From assembly GCA_044425575.1 (NCBI GenBank), contig JAWXVE010000011.1, forward strand, positions 1-42,666: 42,666 bases of DNA. Direction: 5' to 3'. The DNA comes from JAWXVE01 sp044425575 (GTDB taxonomy: Bacteria; Bacillota; Clostridia; Lachnospirales; Lachnospiraceae). The notes beneath the pieces are model-generated. The model ran no database searches. It had not been told where the DNA came from and saw only the letters and a program-made list of their open reading frames with translations. Made by a program: the position numbers and the translations under genes. This document shows, one piece after another, positions 33,940 to 41,421 of this stretch. Position 1 is the stretch's first letter; each line of letters begins with the position of its first letter.

Positions 33940-34139
33940 TTGAAATTGAAGGCGTGGTAATTGAAAAGTTACCAAATACAATGTTCCAAGTAGAGTTAGA
34001 AAATGGACACAAAGTGCTAGCACATATTAGTGGAAAGCTAAGACAAAATTTTATTCGAATTTTACCAGGAGATAAAGTAACACTTGAATTATCACCATAT
34101 GATTTATCAAAAGGTAGAATTATCTGGAGAGATAAGTAG
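33921..34139 (+). CDS. infA: Translation initiation factor IF-1
   Basis: The 72-residue OB-fold protein starts MSKADVIEIEGVVIEKLPN and contains VELENGHKVLAHISGKLRQN and DKVTLELSPYDLSKGRI, fully standard. IF-1 blocks the A site during initiation. It starts inside the KOW gene, with GGAGG 6-7 bases upstream in that gene's coding sequence. Confidence 0.98.
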   Translation: MSKADVIEIEGVVIEKLPNTMFQVELENGHKVLAHISGKLRQNFIRILPGDKVTLELSPYDLSKGRIIWRDK

Positions 34140-34205
34140 GATAGTGAAAGCGAAGGCTTTGATTATATGATAGAATCATCTATCAAGGAAATGTAACAAA
34201 AAACC

Positions 34206-34234
34206 TTGCACATCCTTGCGATTAATGATATAAT
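34206..34234 (+). promoter_or_regulatory. Internal sigma-A promoter before rpmJ
   Basis: TTGCAC (34206-34211) and TATAAT (34229-34234) are 17 bases apart, about 34 bases before the rpmJ start. The -35 box and spacing equal those of the S10 promoter. It would transcribe rpmJ to rplQ independently of the upstream genes. Confidence 0.75.
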
Positions 34235-34267
34235 CGTATTTGGACTTTTTTGAAAGGAGGGTTTGAG

Positions 34268-34381
34268 ATGAAGGTTAGATCATCCGTAAAACCTATTTGC
34301 GAAAAATGCAAAGTAATTAAGAGAAAAGGGAGCATTCGAGTTATTTGCGAAAACCCTAAACACAAGCAAAGACAAGGTTAA
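34268..34381 (+). CDS. rpmJ: 50S ribosomal protein L36, zinc-binding type
   Basis: The 37-residue product MKVRSSVKPICEKCKVIKRK... has the zinc ligands C11, C14, C27 and H32 (CEKC and CENPKH) typical of the C+ form. AAAGGAGGG lies about 8 bases before the ATG. The gene is the first after the internal promoter and is followed by a 303-base leader before rpsM. Confidence 0.97.
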   Translation: MKVRSSVKPICEKCKVIKRKGSIRVICENPKHKQRQG

Positions 34382-34684
34382 TACCTTGTAGAAATAAATA
34401 TTGGTAGATGGAACTACCGTATTTACTTCTTGATACTGTGAAATAATCGTAGAACGCTATGATTGCCATACTTTATAAACAAGAGAGAGTATGAAGTAAC
34501 GGACAAACTAGATTATGTCTAGTCGGGCGTGTTTGTGTGGCACAAAAGTGCTTGCCCCAATCAATTAGTAACTATTAACAGTAATAACACAAGGACTATA
34601 GCCTATGGCTATGGAAAGGCGTTTGCCCGGGTTCTTGTTTGCCCCACCAAGTGGTTATTACACAAGAAAATGGAGGAATTTCAC
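34382..34684 (+). promoter_or_regulatory. Structured 303-base leader before rpsM
   Basis: No gene is visible here, but many stems are. They are GGTAG/CTACC (34403-34418), ACTAGA/TCTAGT (34507-34523), GGGC/GCCC enclosing GCAC-AAAA-GTGC (34525-34557), and ATAGCC-TAT-GGCTAT (34598-34612). A long-range stem, GTAATAAC (34581-34588) with GTTATTAC (34654-34661), ends just before the rpsM ribosome binding site. TTGCCC occurs three times (34552, 34623 and 34639 regions), offering alternative partners. In E. coli the alpha operon has an S4-binding pseudoknot at this place. Equivalence is an inference from position and the presence of rpsD in the operon. Confidence 0.55.
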
Positions 34685-35053
34685 ATGGCTCGTATTGCTG
34701 GTGTAGACTTACCAAGAGAAAAACGTGTTGAAGTTGGATTAACTTATATCTACGGAATCGGTAGAGTAAGTGCGACAAAAATTTTAGTTGCAGCAAATGT
34801 AAATCCTGACACTCGTGTTAGAGATTTAACTGATGATGAAGTAAAGAAACTTAGTGAAGTGATTGACGCTACCACAACGGTAGAAGGTGATTTAAGAAGA
34901 GAAATTGCCCTTAACATCAAGAGATTACAAGAAATCGGATGTTATAGAGGAATCCGTCACAGAAAAGGACTTCCAGTTCGTGGACAAAAGACTAAGACCA
35001 ATGCAAGAACTAGAAAAGGTCCGAAGAGAACAGTTGCTAATAAGAAGAAATAA
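34685..35053 (+). CDS. rpsM: 30S ribosomal protein S13
   Basis: The start at 34685 (MARIAGVDLPREKRVEVG, 122 residues) follows TGGAGG by about 8 bases; the reading frame is open upstream, but that part does not look like S13. GIRHRKGLPVRGQKT and TRKGPKRTV are conserved C-terminal blocks. S13 forms intersubunit bridges and contacts P-site tRNA. Confidence 0.98.
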   Translation: MARIAGVDLPREKRVEVGLTYIYGIGRVSATKILVAANVNPDTRVRDLTDDEVKKLSEVIDATTTVEGDLRREIALNIKRLQEIGCYRGIRHRKGLPVRGQKTKTNARTRKGPKRTVANKKK

Positions 35054-35121
35054 TAATTAACGTAACATAGTCTAAGCAATTAGATAACACCCAGAATGTA
35101 AGAGAAAGTAGGTTAGTTTAA

Positions 35122-35517
35122 ATGGCTAAAAAAGTTGCAAAAAAAGTAACAAAAAAGCGTGTAAAGAAAAACGTTGAACGGGGACAGGCACACATTCAAT
35201 CATCTTTTAATAATACAATCGTTACATTAACAGATGCAGAAGGCAATGCTCTTAGTTGGGCAAGTGCTGGTGGTCTTGGCTTTAGAGGTTCAAAGAAATC
35301 TACTCCATATGCAGCCCAAATGGCAGCTGAAACAGCTACAAAGGCAGCATTAGTACATGGTTTAAAGATAGTAGATGTATTTGTAAAAGGACCAGGTTCT
35401 GGTCGTGAAGCAGCAATCCGTGCATTGCAAGCAAGTGGACTTGAAGTTACAAGTATTAAAGATGTTACTCCAGTACCACATAACGGATGCCGTCCACCAA
35501 AACGCCGTCGTGTGTAG
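35122..35517 (+). CDS. rpsK: 30S ribosomal protein S11
   Basis: The 131-residue product has a lysine-rich start, then GQAHIQSSFNNTIVTLTDAE, GLGFRGSKKSTPYAAQ and the C-terminal TPVPHNGCRPPKRRRV. The NG pair is the usual isoaspartate site. The ribosome binding site is weak (GTAGG), so translation may depend on coupling to rpsM. It lies on the platform of the 30S subunit. Confidence 0.98.
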   Translation: MAKKVAKKVTKKRVKKNVERGQAHIQSSFNNTIVTLTDAEGNALSWASAGGLGFRGSKKSTPYAAQMAAETATKAALVHGLKIVDVFVKGPGSGREAAIRALQASGLEVTSIKDVTPVPHNGCRPPKRRRV

Positions 35518-35610
35518 TGTTTATATGGATTACATGTGTAAGTAGTATGGTAACTATAATAATAAGAGTTGGATGAAGGTGGTTATGGATATTCACTGTA
35601 AACAACACAC

Positions 35611-35626
35611 CGTTCCCGTGGGAACG
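35611..35626 (+). promoter_or_regulatory. Hairpin just upstream of the rpsD ribosome binding site
   Basis: CGTTCC (35611-35616) and GGAACG (35621-35626) form a perfect stem around CGTG, immediately followed by TAGGAGG and the rpsD ATG. This 124-base rpsK-rpsD gap is larger than most in the operon. S4 autoregulates its own synthesis in several bacteria, so this is a second candidate site. Confidence 0.4.
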
Positions 35627-35641
35627 TAGGAGGATATTAAA

Positions 35642-36235
35642 ATGGCAGTAAACAGAGTTCCTGTATTAAAAAGATGTAGATCACTTGGCTTAGAACCAAT
35701 GTTTCTTGGGTATGATAAGAAGTCAAATCGTTCAACAGCAAGAGCTGGTAAAAAAGTAAGTGAGTATGGATTGCAACTCAGAGAAAAACAAAAAGCAAAA
35801 TTCATCTATGGTGTACTTGAAAAACCTTTTAGAAATTACTATGCGAAAGCAGATAAGATGAAAGGTATGACAGGTGAAAACCTTATGATTATGCTCGAGT
35901 CAAGACTTGACAGTGTAATCTTCCGTATGGGATTTGCTAGAACTAGAAGAGAAGCAAGACAAGTAGTTGGACATAAGCACGTACTTGTAAATGGAAAAGG
36001 TGTTAATATTCCATCATACTTGATTAAAGCAGGAGATGTAATTGAAATTAGAGAAAAATCAAAAGGTCTTCAAAGATATAAGGATATTATTGAAGTAACA
36101 GGTGGAAGATTAATTCCAGAGTGGCTTGATGTAGATGGCGAGGCACTAAAGGGAACAGTAAAAGAACTTCCATCAAGAGAAGTAATTGACGTACCAGTTG
36201 ATGAAATGCTTATCGTCGAATTATATTCTAGATAA
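35642..36235 (+). CDS. rpsD: 30S ribosomal protein S4
   Basis: The 197-residue product begins MAVNRVPVLKRCRSLGLEP and contains the S4 RNA-binding fold with MGFARTRREARQVVGHKHVL and VNGKGVNIPSYLIKAGDVI. The N-terminal zinc site of some S4 proteins is not present; only one cysteine, C12, is there. S4 starts 30S assembly. TAGGAGG precedes the ATG by about 8 bases. Confidence 0.97.
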   Translation: MAVNRVPVLKRCRSLGLEPMFLGYDKKSNRSTARAGKKVSEYGLQLREKQKAKFIYGVLEKPFRNYYAKADKMKGMTGENLMIMLESRLDSVIFRMGFARTRREARQVVGHKHVLVNGKGVNIPSYLIKAGDVIEIREKSKGLQRYKDIIEVTGGRLIPEWLDVDGEALKGTVKELPSREVIDVPVDEMLIVELYSR

Positions 36236-36240
36236 GAATA

Positions 36241-36277
36241 GCATAATAACTCTAAGGCCGCGGCTTTAGAGTTATGC
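36241..36277 (+). promoter_or_regulatory. Hairpin between rpsD and rpoA
   Basis: GCATAA and CTCTAAGGCC on the 5' side pair with GGCTTTAGAGTTATGC, with a three-base bulge. The tail TTGTGTC is not a T-tract. It may be a partial attenuator or an RNA processing site that sets the rpoA level relative to the ribosomal genes. Confidence 0.45.
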
Positions 36278-36324
36278 TTGTGTCAAATAACATTTAGTAA
36301 TGTTGAATAAGGAGGGTATGTACA

Positions 36325-37284
36325 ATGTTTGATTTTGAAAGACCAAATATTGAAGTAAATGAAATCTCTGAAGATAAGAAGTTTGGTAGATTTGTTGTAG
36401 AACCGTTAGAACGTGGGTATGGGCTTACACTAGGTAATTCACTAAGAAGAATTATGCTTTCTTCCTTACCGGGAGCGGCAGTAAGCAGAGTAAAGATTGA
36501 TGGAGTCTTACATGAATTCAGCTCAATACCTGGTGTAAAAGAAGATGTAACTGAAATTATTATGAATCTTAAGAGTCTAGCGATTAAGAATACAAGCAGT
36601 ACTGCAGAAGATAAAACAGCATATATTGAGTTTGAGGGAGAGGGTGTTGTACGAGCTTGTGATATTCAAGTAGACTCAGAAATCGAAATCCTCAATCCAG
36701 AGCAAGTTATTGCAACCCTTAGTGGTGGTAAAGACTCTAAGTTATACATGGAACTTACTATTACAAAAGGACGCGGATATGCAAGTGCAGATAAGAATAA
36801 GCAAGGAGACTTAGCAATTGGTGTAATTGCAATTGATTCAATCTTCACACCGGTTGAACGAGTAAATCTTTCAGTAGAAAATACCCGTGTAGGGCAGATT
36901 ACTGACTTTGACAAATTAACTTTAGATGTATATACAAAAGGTACATTAGAGCCAGATGAAGCAGTTAGCCTTGCTGCAAAAGTATTAAGTGAACATTTGA
37001 ATCTTTTTATTGACTTGTCAGAAAATGCTAAAATGGCAGAAGTGATGGTTGAAAAAGAAGAAGATGAAAAAGAAAAGGCATTAGAAATGAGCATTGATGA
37101 CCTTGAGTTATCAGTACGTTCTTATAATTGTCTCAAGAGAGCTGGAATCAATACAGTAGAAGAGCTTACAAATCGCACTTCTGAAGATATGATGAAAGTG
37201 CGTAATCTTGGACGTAAATCATTAGAAGAAGTACTTGCAAAGTTAAAAGAGTTAAATCTTGAACTTAATCCAATGGAAGATTAA
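36325..37284 (+). CDS. rpoA: RNA polymerase alpha subunit
   Basis: The 319-residue product shows the N-terminal dimerisation domain with RGYGLTLGNSLRRIMLSSLP (about 29-48) and the C-terminal domain with LELSVRSYNCLKRAGINTV, which binds UP elements and activators, ending in SLEEVLAKLKEL. AAGGAGGG precedes the ATG. The gene lies between rpsD and rplQ in the alpha operon. Confidence 0.98.
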   Translation: MFDFERPNIEVNEISEDKKFGRFVVEPLERGYGLTLGNSLRRIMLSSLPGAAVSRVKIDGVLHEFSSIPGVKEDVTEIIMNLKSLAIKNTSSTAEDKTAYIEFEGEGVVRACDIQVDSEIEILNPEQVIATLSGGKDSKLYMELTITKGRGYASADKNKQGDLAIGVIAIDSIFTPVERVNLSVENTRVGQITDFDKLTLDVYTKGTLEPDEAVSLAAKVLSEHLNLFIDLSENAKMAEVMVEKEEDEKEKALEMSIDDLELSVRSYNCLKRAGINTVEELTNRTSEDMMKVRNLGRKSLEEVLAKLKELNLELNPMED

Positions 37285-37415
37285 AATGATTAGGCACAGA
37301 TGGTAAGACCAAAGGGCGCAGAAGTGTAGACTCATTACCTGAGCAACTTGCATTCGGTAAGTAAGACCAATGAGCGTGGCCGGATGTTTCACAAGGAATG
37401 AAAGGAATTAGAACA
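37285..37415 (+). promoter_or_regulatory. rpoA-rplQ spacer with a 15-base direct repeat
   Basis: TAAGACCAAAGGGCG (37304-37318) recurs as TAAGACCAATGAGCG (37362-37376), with 13 of 15 bases equal. Between the copies TTACC (37335-37339) can pair with GGTAA (37356-37360). There is no T-tract. It may be a protein-binding or RNA regulatory site for rplQ. Confidence 0.4.
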
Positions 37416-37952
37416 ATGGCAAAGTATAGAAAATTAGGAAGAACATCTAGTCAAAGAAAAGCACTACTTAGAGGACAAGTAACAGCACTTATTTTAAATG
37501 GCAAGATTCGAACAACAGAAGCAAAAGCAAAAGAAGTTGTGAAAATTGCAGATGGTTTAATTGCAATGGCAGTCAAAGAAAAAGATAACTTTGAAATGGT
37601 TACTGTTACTGCGAAAGTACCACGTAAAGACAAAGATGGTAAGAGAGTTAAAGAAGTAGTAGATGGTAAAAAGGTAACTGTTTTTGACGAAGTACAAAAA
37701 GAAATCAAAAAAGATTTACCTTCAAGACTTCATGCAAGAAGACAAATGTTACGTGTATTATACTCTGTAACTGAGGTACCTACAGAAGGTGCTGGTAAGA
37801 AGAGAAATACAAAAGAAGTAGATTTAGTAGCAAAATTATACGATGACATCGCACCAAAATACGTAGATCGTAAGGGTGGTTATACAAGAATCATCAAAAT
37901 TGGTCAACGTAAAGGTGATGCAGCAATGGAAGTATTACTTGAATTAGTATAA
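37416..37952 (+). CDS. rplQ: 50S ribosomal protein L17, with internal insertion
   Basis: The start at 37416 (MAKYRKLGRTSSQRKALLRG, 178 residues) has AAAGGA about 9 bases upstream; an earlier ATG at 37398 lacks a good site. The L17 fold is clear (LRGQVTALILNGKIRTTEAKA and the GGYTRIIKIGQRKGDAA end). Between the first and second halves sits a charged insertion of some 40-50 residues with KVPRKDKDGKRVKEVVDGKK, compared with the 115-127 residues usual in other bacteria. L17 lies at the 50S base. It is the last gene of the superoperon. Confidence 0.95.
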   Translation: MAKYRKLGRTSSQRKALLRGQVTALILNGKIRTTEAKAKEVVKIADGLIAMAVKEKDNFEMVTVTAKVPRKDKDGKRVKEVVDGKKVTVFDEVQKEIKKDLPSRLHARRQMLRVLYSVTEVPTEGAGKKRNTKEVDLVAKLYDDIAPKYVDRKGGYTRIIKIGQRKGDAAMEVLLELV

Positions 37953-37966
37953 TCAGAATAGCTAAG

Positions 37967-37995
37967 AAGGCAAGTTCAATTGAACTTGCCTTTTT
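37967..37995 (+). terminator. Rho-independent terminator of the ribosomal superoperon
   Basis: AAGGCAAGTTC (37967-37977) pairs with GAACTTGCCTT (37982-37992) around AATT and is followed by a T-run. It is a textbook terminator. Confidence 0.93.
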
Positions 37996-38002
37996 GAATC
38001 TC

Positions 38003-38031
38003 TTGCTATCAAGATGAAAATCTAGTACAAT
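38003..38031 (+). promoter_or_regulatory. Promoter of the ECF module and truA
   Basis: TTGCTA (38003-38008) and TACAAT (38026-38031) are 17 bases apart, directly after the terminator and about 60 bases before ecfA1. Confidence 0.6.
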
Positions 38032-38048
38032 AAGAAACAGAGCAATGA

Positions 38049-38072
38049 ATGATAGCAATGCATGATAGCAAT
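38049..38072 (+). repeat. Short tandem repeat before ecfA1
   Basis: ATGATAGCAAT occurs at 38049-38059 and again at 38062-38072 with a two-base gap, in the 5' untranslated part of the ecfA1 transcript. It may be a simple slippage product. Confidence 0.6.
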
Positions 38073-38091
38073 AAGAAATGTAAGGAAATCA

Positions 38092-38949
38092 ATGGGAATA
38101 ATTAATGTAGAGGAAGTATCATTTGAATACGAGCACCACGATGAAGAAGGTAAGGTGGAAGGAGTTACAACAGCAATTGATCAGGTAAGTCTTTCTGTAG
38201 AAGAAGGGCAGTTTATTGCCATTTTAGGCCATAATGGATCGGGAAAATCGACACTTGCAAAGCACCTTAATGCAATTCTTTATCCTACAAAAGGAGCTGT
38301 TACAGTAGATGGGAATCTTACCACAGATGAAGACACTTTATGGGATGTTCGCCAAACAGCAGGGATGGTATTTCAAAACCCTGACAACCAGATTATTGGC
38401 CAAGTAGTAGAAGAAGATGTAGGATTTGGTCCAGAGAATATTGGAATTGAAACAGCGCAAATATGGGAACGAGTTACAGAAAGTTTACGTGTAGTTGGTA
38501 TGGAAGAATATGCGAAACATTCTCCCAATAAGTTATCAGGTGGCCAGAAACAACGGGTTTCGATAGCAGGTGTTATTGCAATGCACCCAAAATGTATTGT
38601 ACTCGATGAACCAACTGCCATGCTTGATCCAAACGGTAGGAAGGCAGTCATTAATGTAGCCAGAGCGCTGAATGATGTAGAGGGAATTACGGTAATCTTA
38701 ATTACTCACTATATGGAAGAAGTAATTCATGCTGATCGAGTGTTTGTTATGGATCAAGGTAAAATCTGTATGGAAGGCACTCCTAGAGAAATCTTTTCCA
38801 GAGTAGAAGAATTACAACAATTACGACTTGATGTTCCACAAGTTACACTGTTGGCACACCATTTGCAACAGGAAGGTATTCCCCTTCCAAATGGAATTGT
38901 GACTATAGATGAATTTGTAGAAGCTATTGGCCATATTCATAGTAAGTAG
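38092..38949 (+). CDS. ecfA1: ECF transporter ATPase A1
   Basis: The start at 38092 (MGIINVEEVSFEYE, 285 residues) has TAAGGA 5 bases upstream; an upstream in-frame start at 38062 would lie within the short repeat. Motifs are Walker A GHNGSGKST (46-54), Q-loop VFQNPDNQI, signature LSGGQKQR (148-155) and Walker B with CIVLDEPT (168-175). This is one of two ATPases of the energy-coupling factor that powers uptake of vitamins and metals by several substrate (S) proteins. No S component is next to it, which fits a shared group II module. Confidence 0.95.
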   Translation: MGIINVEEVSFEYEHHDEEGKVEGVTTAIDQVSLSVEEGQFIAILGHNGSGKSTLAKHLNAILYPTKGAVTVDGNLTTDEDTLWDVRQTAGMVFQNPDNQIIGQVVEEDVGFGPENIGIETAQIWERVTESLRVVGMEEYAKHSPNKLSGGQKQRVSIAGVIAMHPKCIVLDEPTAMLDPNGRKAVINVARALNDVEGITVILITHYMEEVIHADRVFVMDQGKICMEGTPREIFSRVEELQQLRLDVPQVTLLAHHLQQEGIPLPNGIVTIDEFVEAIGHIHSK

Positions 38950-38967
38950 AAAGAGATGGTTATTATT

Positions 38968-39828
38968 ATGTCCATAAGAATAGAAGCTTTGTCACATGTG
39001 TATGATCAGGGATATGCATCTGCAAAAGTGGCAATAGAAAATATTAACTTAATCATTCATGAGGGAGAATTTATTGGGGTTATCGGACACACAGGTTCTG
39101 GTAAATCAACTTTAATCCAACATTTAAATGGATTGCTGCAACCCACAAGTGGAGTGATTTATTTTCATGAGCAAGCAATAGATCAAAAGGGTTATGACCG
39201 TAAAACTCTTCGGCAGAAAGTGGGGTTAGTCTTTCAATATCCCGAACATCAATTGTTTGAAGTGGACGTATTATCCGATGTATTATTTGGACCTAGAAAC
39301 CTCGGACTTTCAGAGGAAGAGGCTAAGAAGCGAGCACGAGAGGCACTTGATCTAGTAGGACTAGATGAATCATATGACATGAAGTCACCATTTGAATTGT
39401 CAGGAGGGCAGAAACGTCGTGTTGCTATAGCTGGCGTTTTAGCAATGCGCCCTGAAGTGCTTATTTTAGATGAACCAACTGCGGGACTTGATCCAAAAGG
39501 ACGGATAGAAATCTTACAGCAGATGAAACAGTTACAGATGCAAACGGGGATAACTGTATTACTTGTATCCCACAGTATGGAGGATGTGGCTGAATATGTG
39601 GATCGAATTGTTGTGATGAATAAAGGTCATATCTTATATGACAATGTACCAACAGAAATCTTTACACATTATAAGGAATTAGAAGCCATTGGACTTGCGG
39701 CACCACAAGTGACTTACATTATGCAAAGATTAGTGGAAGATGGAATGATTCCTTATTCCAATGCAACTACCATACAAGAAGCAACAAATGAAATTATTGC
39801 AATGGTTAACAGGAGTAAACATGCTTAG
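38968..39828 (+). CDS. ecfA2: ECF transporter ATPase A2
   Basis: I prefer the ATG at 38968 (MSIRIEALSHVY, 286 residues), matching family starts; an ATG at 38956 (MVIIMSIRIE) is the alternative, and neither has a strong ribosome binding site. Walker A is GHTGSGKST (40-48), the Q-loop is VFQYPEHQLF, the signature is LSGGQKR (144-150) and Walker B is VLILDEPT (164-171). It pairs with EcfA1 and EcfT. The last 8 bases overlap ecfT. Confidence 0.94.
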   Translation: MSIRIEALSHVYDQGYASAKVAIENINLIIHEGEFIGVIGHTGSGKSTLIQHLNGLLQPTSGVIYFHEQAIDQKGYDRKTLRQKVGLVFQYPEHQLFEVDVLSDVLFGPRNLGLSEEEAKKRAREALDLVGLDESYDMKSPFELSGGQKRRVAIAGVLAMRPEVLILDEPTAGLDPKGRIEILQQMKQLQMQTGITVLLVSHSMEDVAEYVDRIVVMNKGHILYDNVPTEIFTHYKELEAIGLAAPQVTYIMQRLVEDGMIPYSNATTIQEATNEIIAMVNRSKHA

Positions 39829-40618
39829 AGATATTACACTGGGACAGTATTACCAAGCTGATTCCTTGATTCACAAGTTAGACCCAAGGGTAAAATTGAT
39901 TACGACTATGAGTTTCTTGATCTCTTTATTTTTGGTACAATCTGTTACAGACTATGTGGTTCCCTTTTTCTTTTTAATTACCATGATGTGCATTAGTAAA
40001 GTTCCTTTTTCTTTTATGCTAAAAGGAATGAGGGCAATCCTCTTTCTACTAATCATTACTGTGTTATTTAACCTATTTTTAACACCGGGAGAACCTATTT
40101 TCAGCATTTGGATTCTCACCATTACAAGAGAAGGCATTGTATTTGCTTTTAAAATGGCAATACGACTTACTTTTTTAATTATTGGGTCGTCTATTATGAC
40201 CCTTACCACTACACCCAACCAATTAACAGATGGATTGGAGAACTTATTAAATCCATTAAAGCGTATAAAAGTTCCCGTACATGAAATTGCTATGATGATG
40301 TCCATTGCACTTCGTTTTATTCCTATTCTATTAGAAGAAACGGATAAGATTATGAAGGCACAAATCGCTAGAGGTGCAGATTTTGAATCTAAGAATATAA
40401 TAAAAAGAGCAAAATCATATGTACCAATTCTAGTACCACTTTTTATCTCGGCATTTCGTAGAGCCAATGATCTGGCACTTGCAATGGAAGCACGATGTTA
40501 CCGAGGAGGGGAATATCGCACGAAGATGAAACCCCTTCATTATGCAAGAAGAGATTATCTAGCATATGCTGTTACGGTGACTTATATAATAACAATGGTT
40601 ATGTTATATATTAGATAA
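39821..40618 (+). CDS. ecfT: ECF transporter transmembrane protein T
   Basis: The start at 39821 (MLRDITLGQYYQADSLIHKL, 265 residues) has AGGAG 5 bases upstream, inside ecfA2. Several membrane helices are followed by the two coupling-helix motifs, KAQIARGADFES (ARG) and AMEARCYRGG (ARC in place of the more common ARG), which touch the ATPases. EcfT joins the ATPases to exchangeable S components. Translational overlap with ecfA2 supports one complex. Confidence 0.94.
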   Translation: MLRDITLGQYYQADSLIHKLDPRVKLITTMSFLISLFLVQSVTDYVVPFFFLITMMCISKVPFSFMLKGMRAILFLLIITVLFNLFLTPGEPIFSIWILTITREGIVFAFKMAIRLTFLIIGSSIMTLTTTPNQLTDGLENLLNPLKRIKVPVHEIAMMMSIALRFIPILLEETDKIMKAQIARGADFESKNIIKRAKSYVPILVPLFISAFRRANDLALAMEARCYRGGEYRTKMKPLHYARRDYLAYAVTVTYIITMVMLYIR

Positions 40619-40633
40619 GGGAAGGTTATTATT

Positions 40634-41370
40634 TTGAAACGAATTCTATTAGAAGTGGCATATGATGGAACTGCTTATTGTGGATGGCAGGTGCAACCAA
40701 TGGAATTACCATAGAGGAGGAGTTAAACCAAGCGATTTCTTCCTTGACTGGAGAGGTAGTCCAAGTGATTGGTGCAAGTAGAACAGATTCAGGCGTACAT
40801 GCCAGATGCAATGTAGCAGTATTTGATACGAATGCAACTATTCCGCCTAATAAATTCTCCTATGCATTAAATCAACGATTACCAGATGATATTCAGGTGC
40901 AAGAGTCTAAAGAAGTGCCATACGATTTTCACCCCAGATATTGCAAATCAATTAAAACATATGAGTATTCCATTTGGTGTGGCAGATTTTCAATGCCAAT
41001 CAATCGATTGTATATGCATGAGATAGAAGCTCAGTTGGATGTGAAGTTAATGCAGCAAGGAGCGGATTATTTAATCGGAGAGCATGACTTTAGGAGCTTT
41101 TGTGCAAGTAAAACAGATGTTGACACAACTGTCAGAACAATAAAGAACATTACTGTCACCAGTGAAGATCAAGTAGTTACAATCAAAGTGGAAGGGTATG
41201 GATTCCTTTACAATATGGTGCGTATTATTGCAGGCACTTTAATCCAAGTAGGTATGGGAGTTAGGATACCAGAAGATATGATTACCATACTAGAAGCTAA
41301 GGACAGAAGAGAAGCAGGCCCCACAGCACCTGCAAAGGGATTGCTTTTACAGAAATATACATTCGTATAG
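40634..41370 (+). pseudogene. truA: tRNA pseudouridine synthase A, interrupted by a -1 frameshift
   Basis: TruA makes pseudouridine at positions 38-40 of tRNA anticodon stems. A TTG at 40634 with GGAAGG 8 bases upstream begins MKRILLEVAYDGTAYCGWQV, exact TruA N-terminus, but this frame stops at 40712-40714. The rest, NGITIEEELNQ through the catalytic GASRTDSGVHA (D52 in the joined protein) to LLLQKYTFV, is in another frame. Re-reading one base at CCA (40697-40699) restores PNGITIEE, so one A seems lost from an original CCAAATGG. The joined protein would have 245 residues, normal for TruA. Internal starts at 40678 or 40684 would give an N-terminally cut enzyme. It may be a real mutation or a sequence error. 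Confidence 0.85.
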
Positions 41371-41421
41371 TGTGATTTATTATTTCAAAGCAGTGTGAAG
41401 TGCTTACTATACAGATATGCA

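Noticed and set aside
34529..34684. N-terminal extension of S13 starting at a GTG at 34529
   Set aside because: The frame is open, but the extra 52 residues have no ribosomal-protein character, and a good TGGAGG site fixes the start at 34685. The region folds as a leader RNA.
38049..38072. Start of a CRISPR array
   Set aside because: There are only two 11-base copies with a two-base gap; there are no spacers and no cas genes.
40691..40714. Programmed -1 frameshifting in truA
   Set aside because: No X-XXY-YYZ slippery sequence or clear downstream stimulatory stem is seen at CAACCAATGG. A lost base is simpler.
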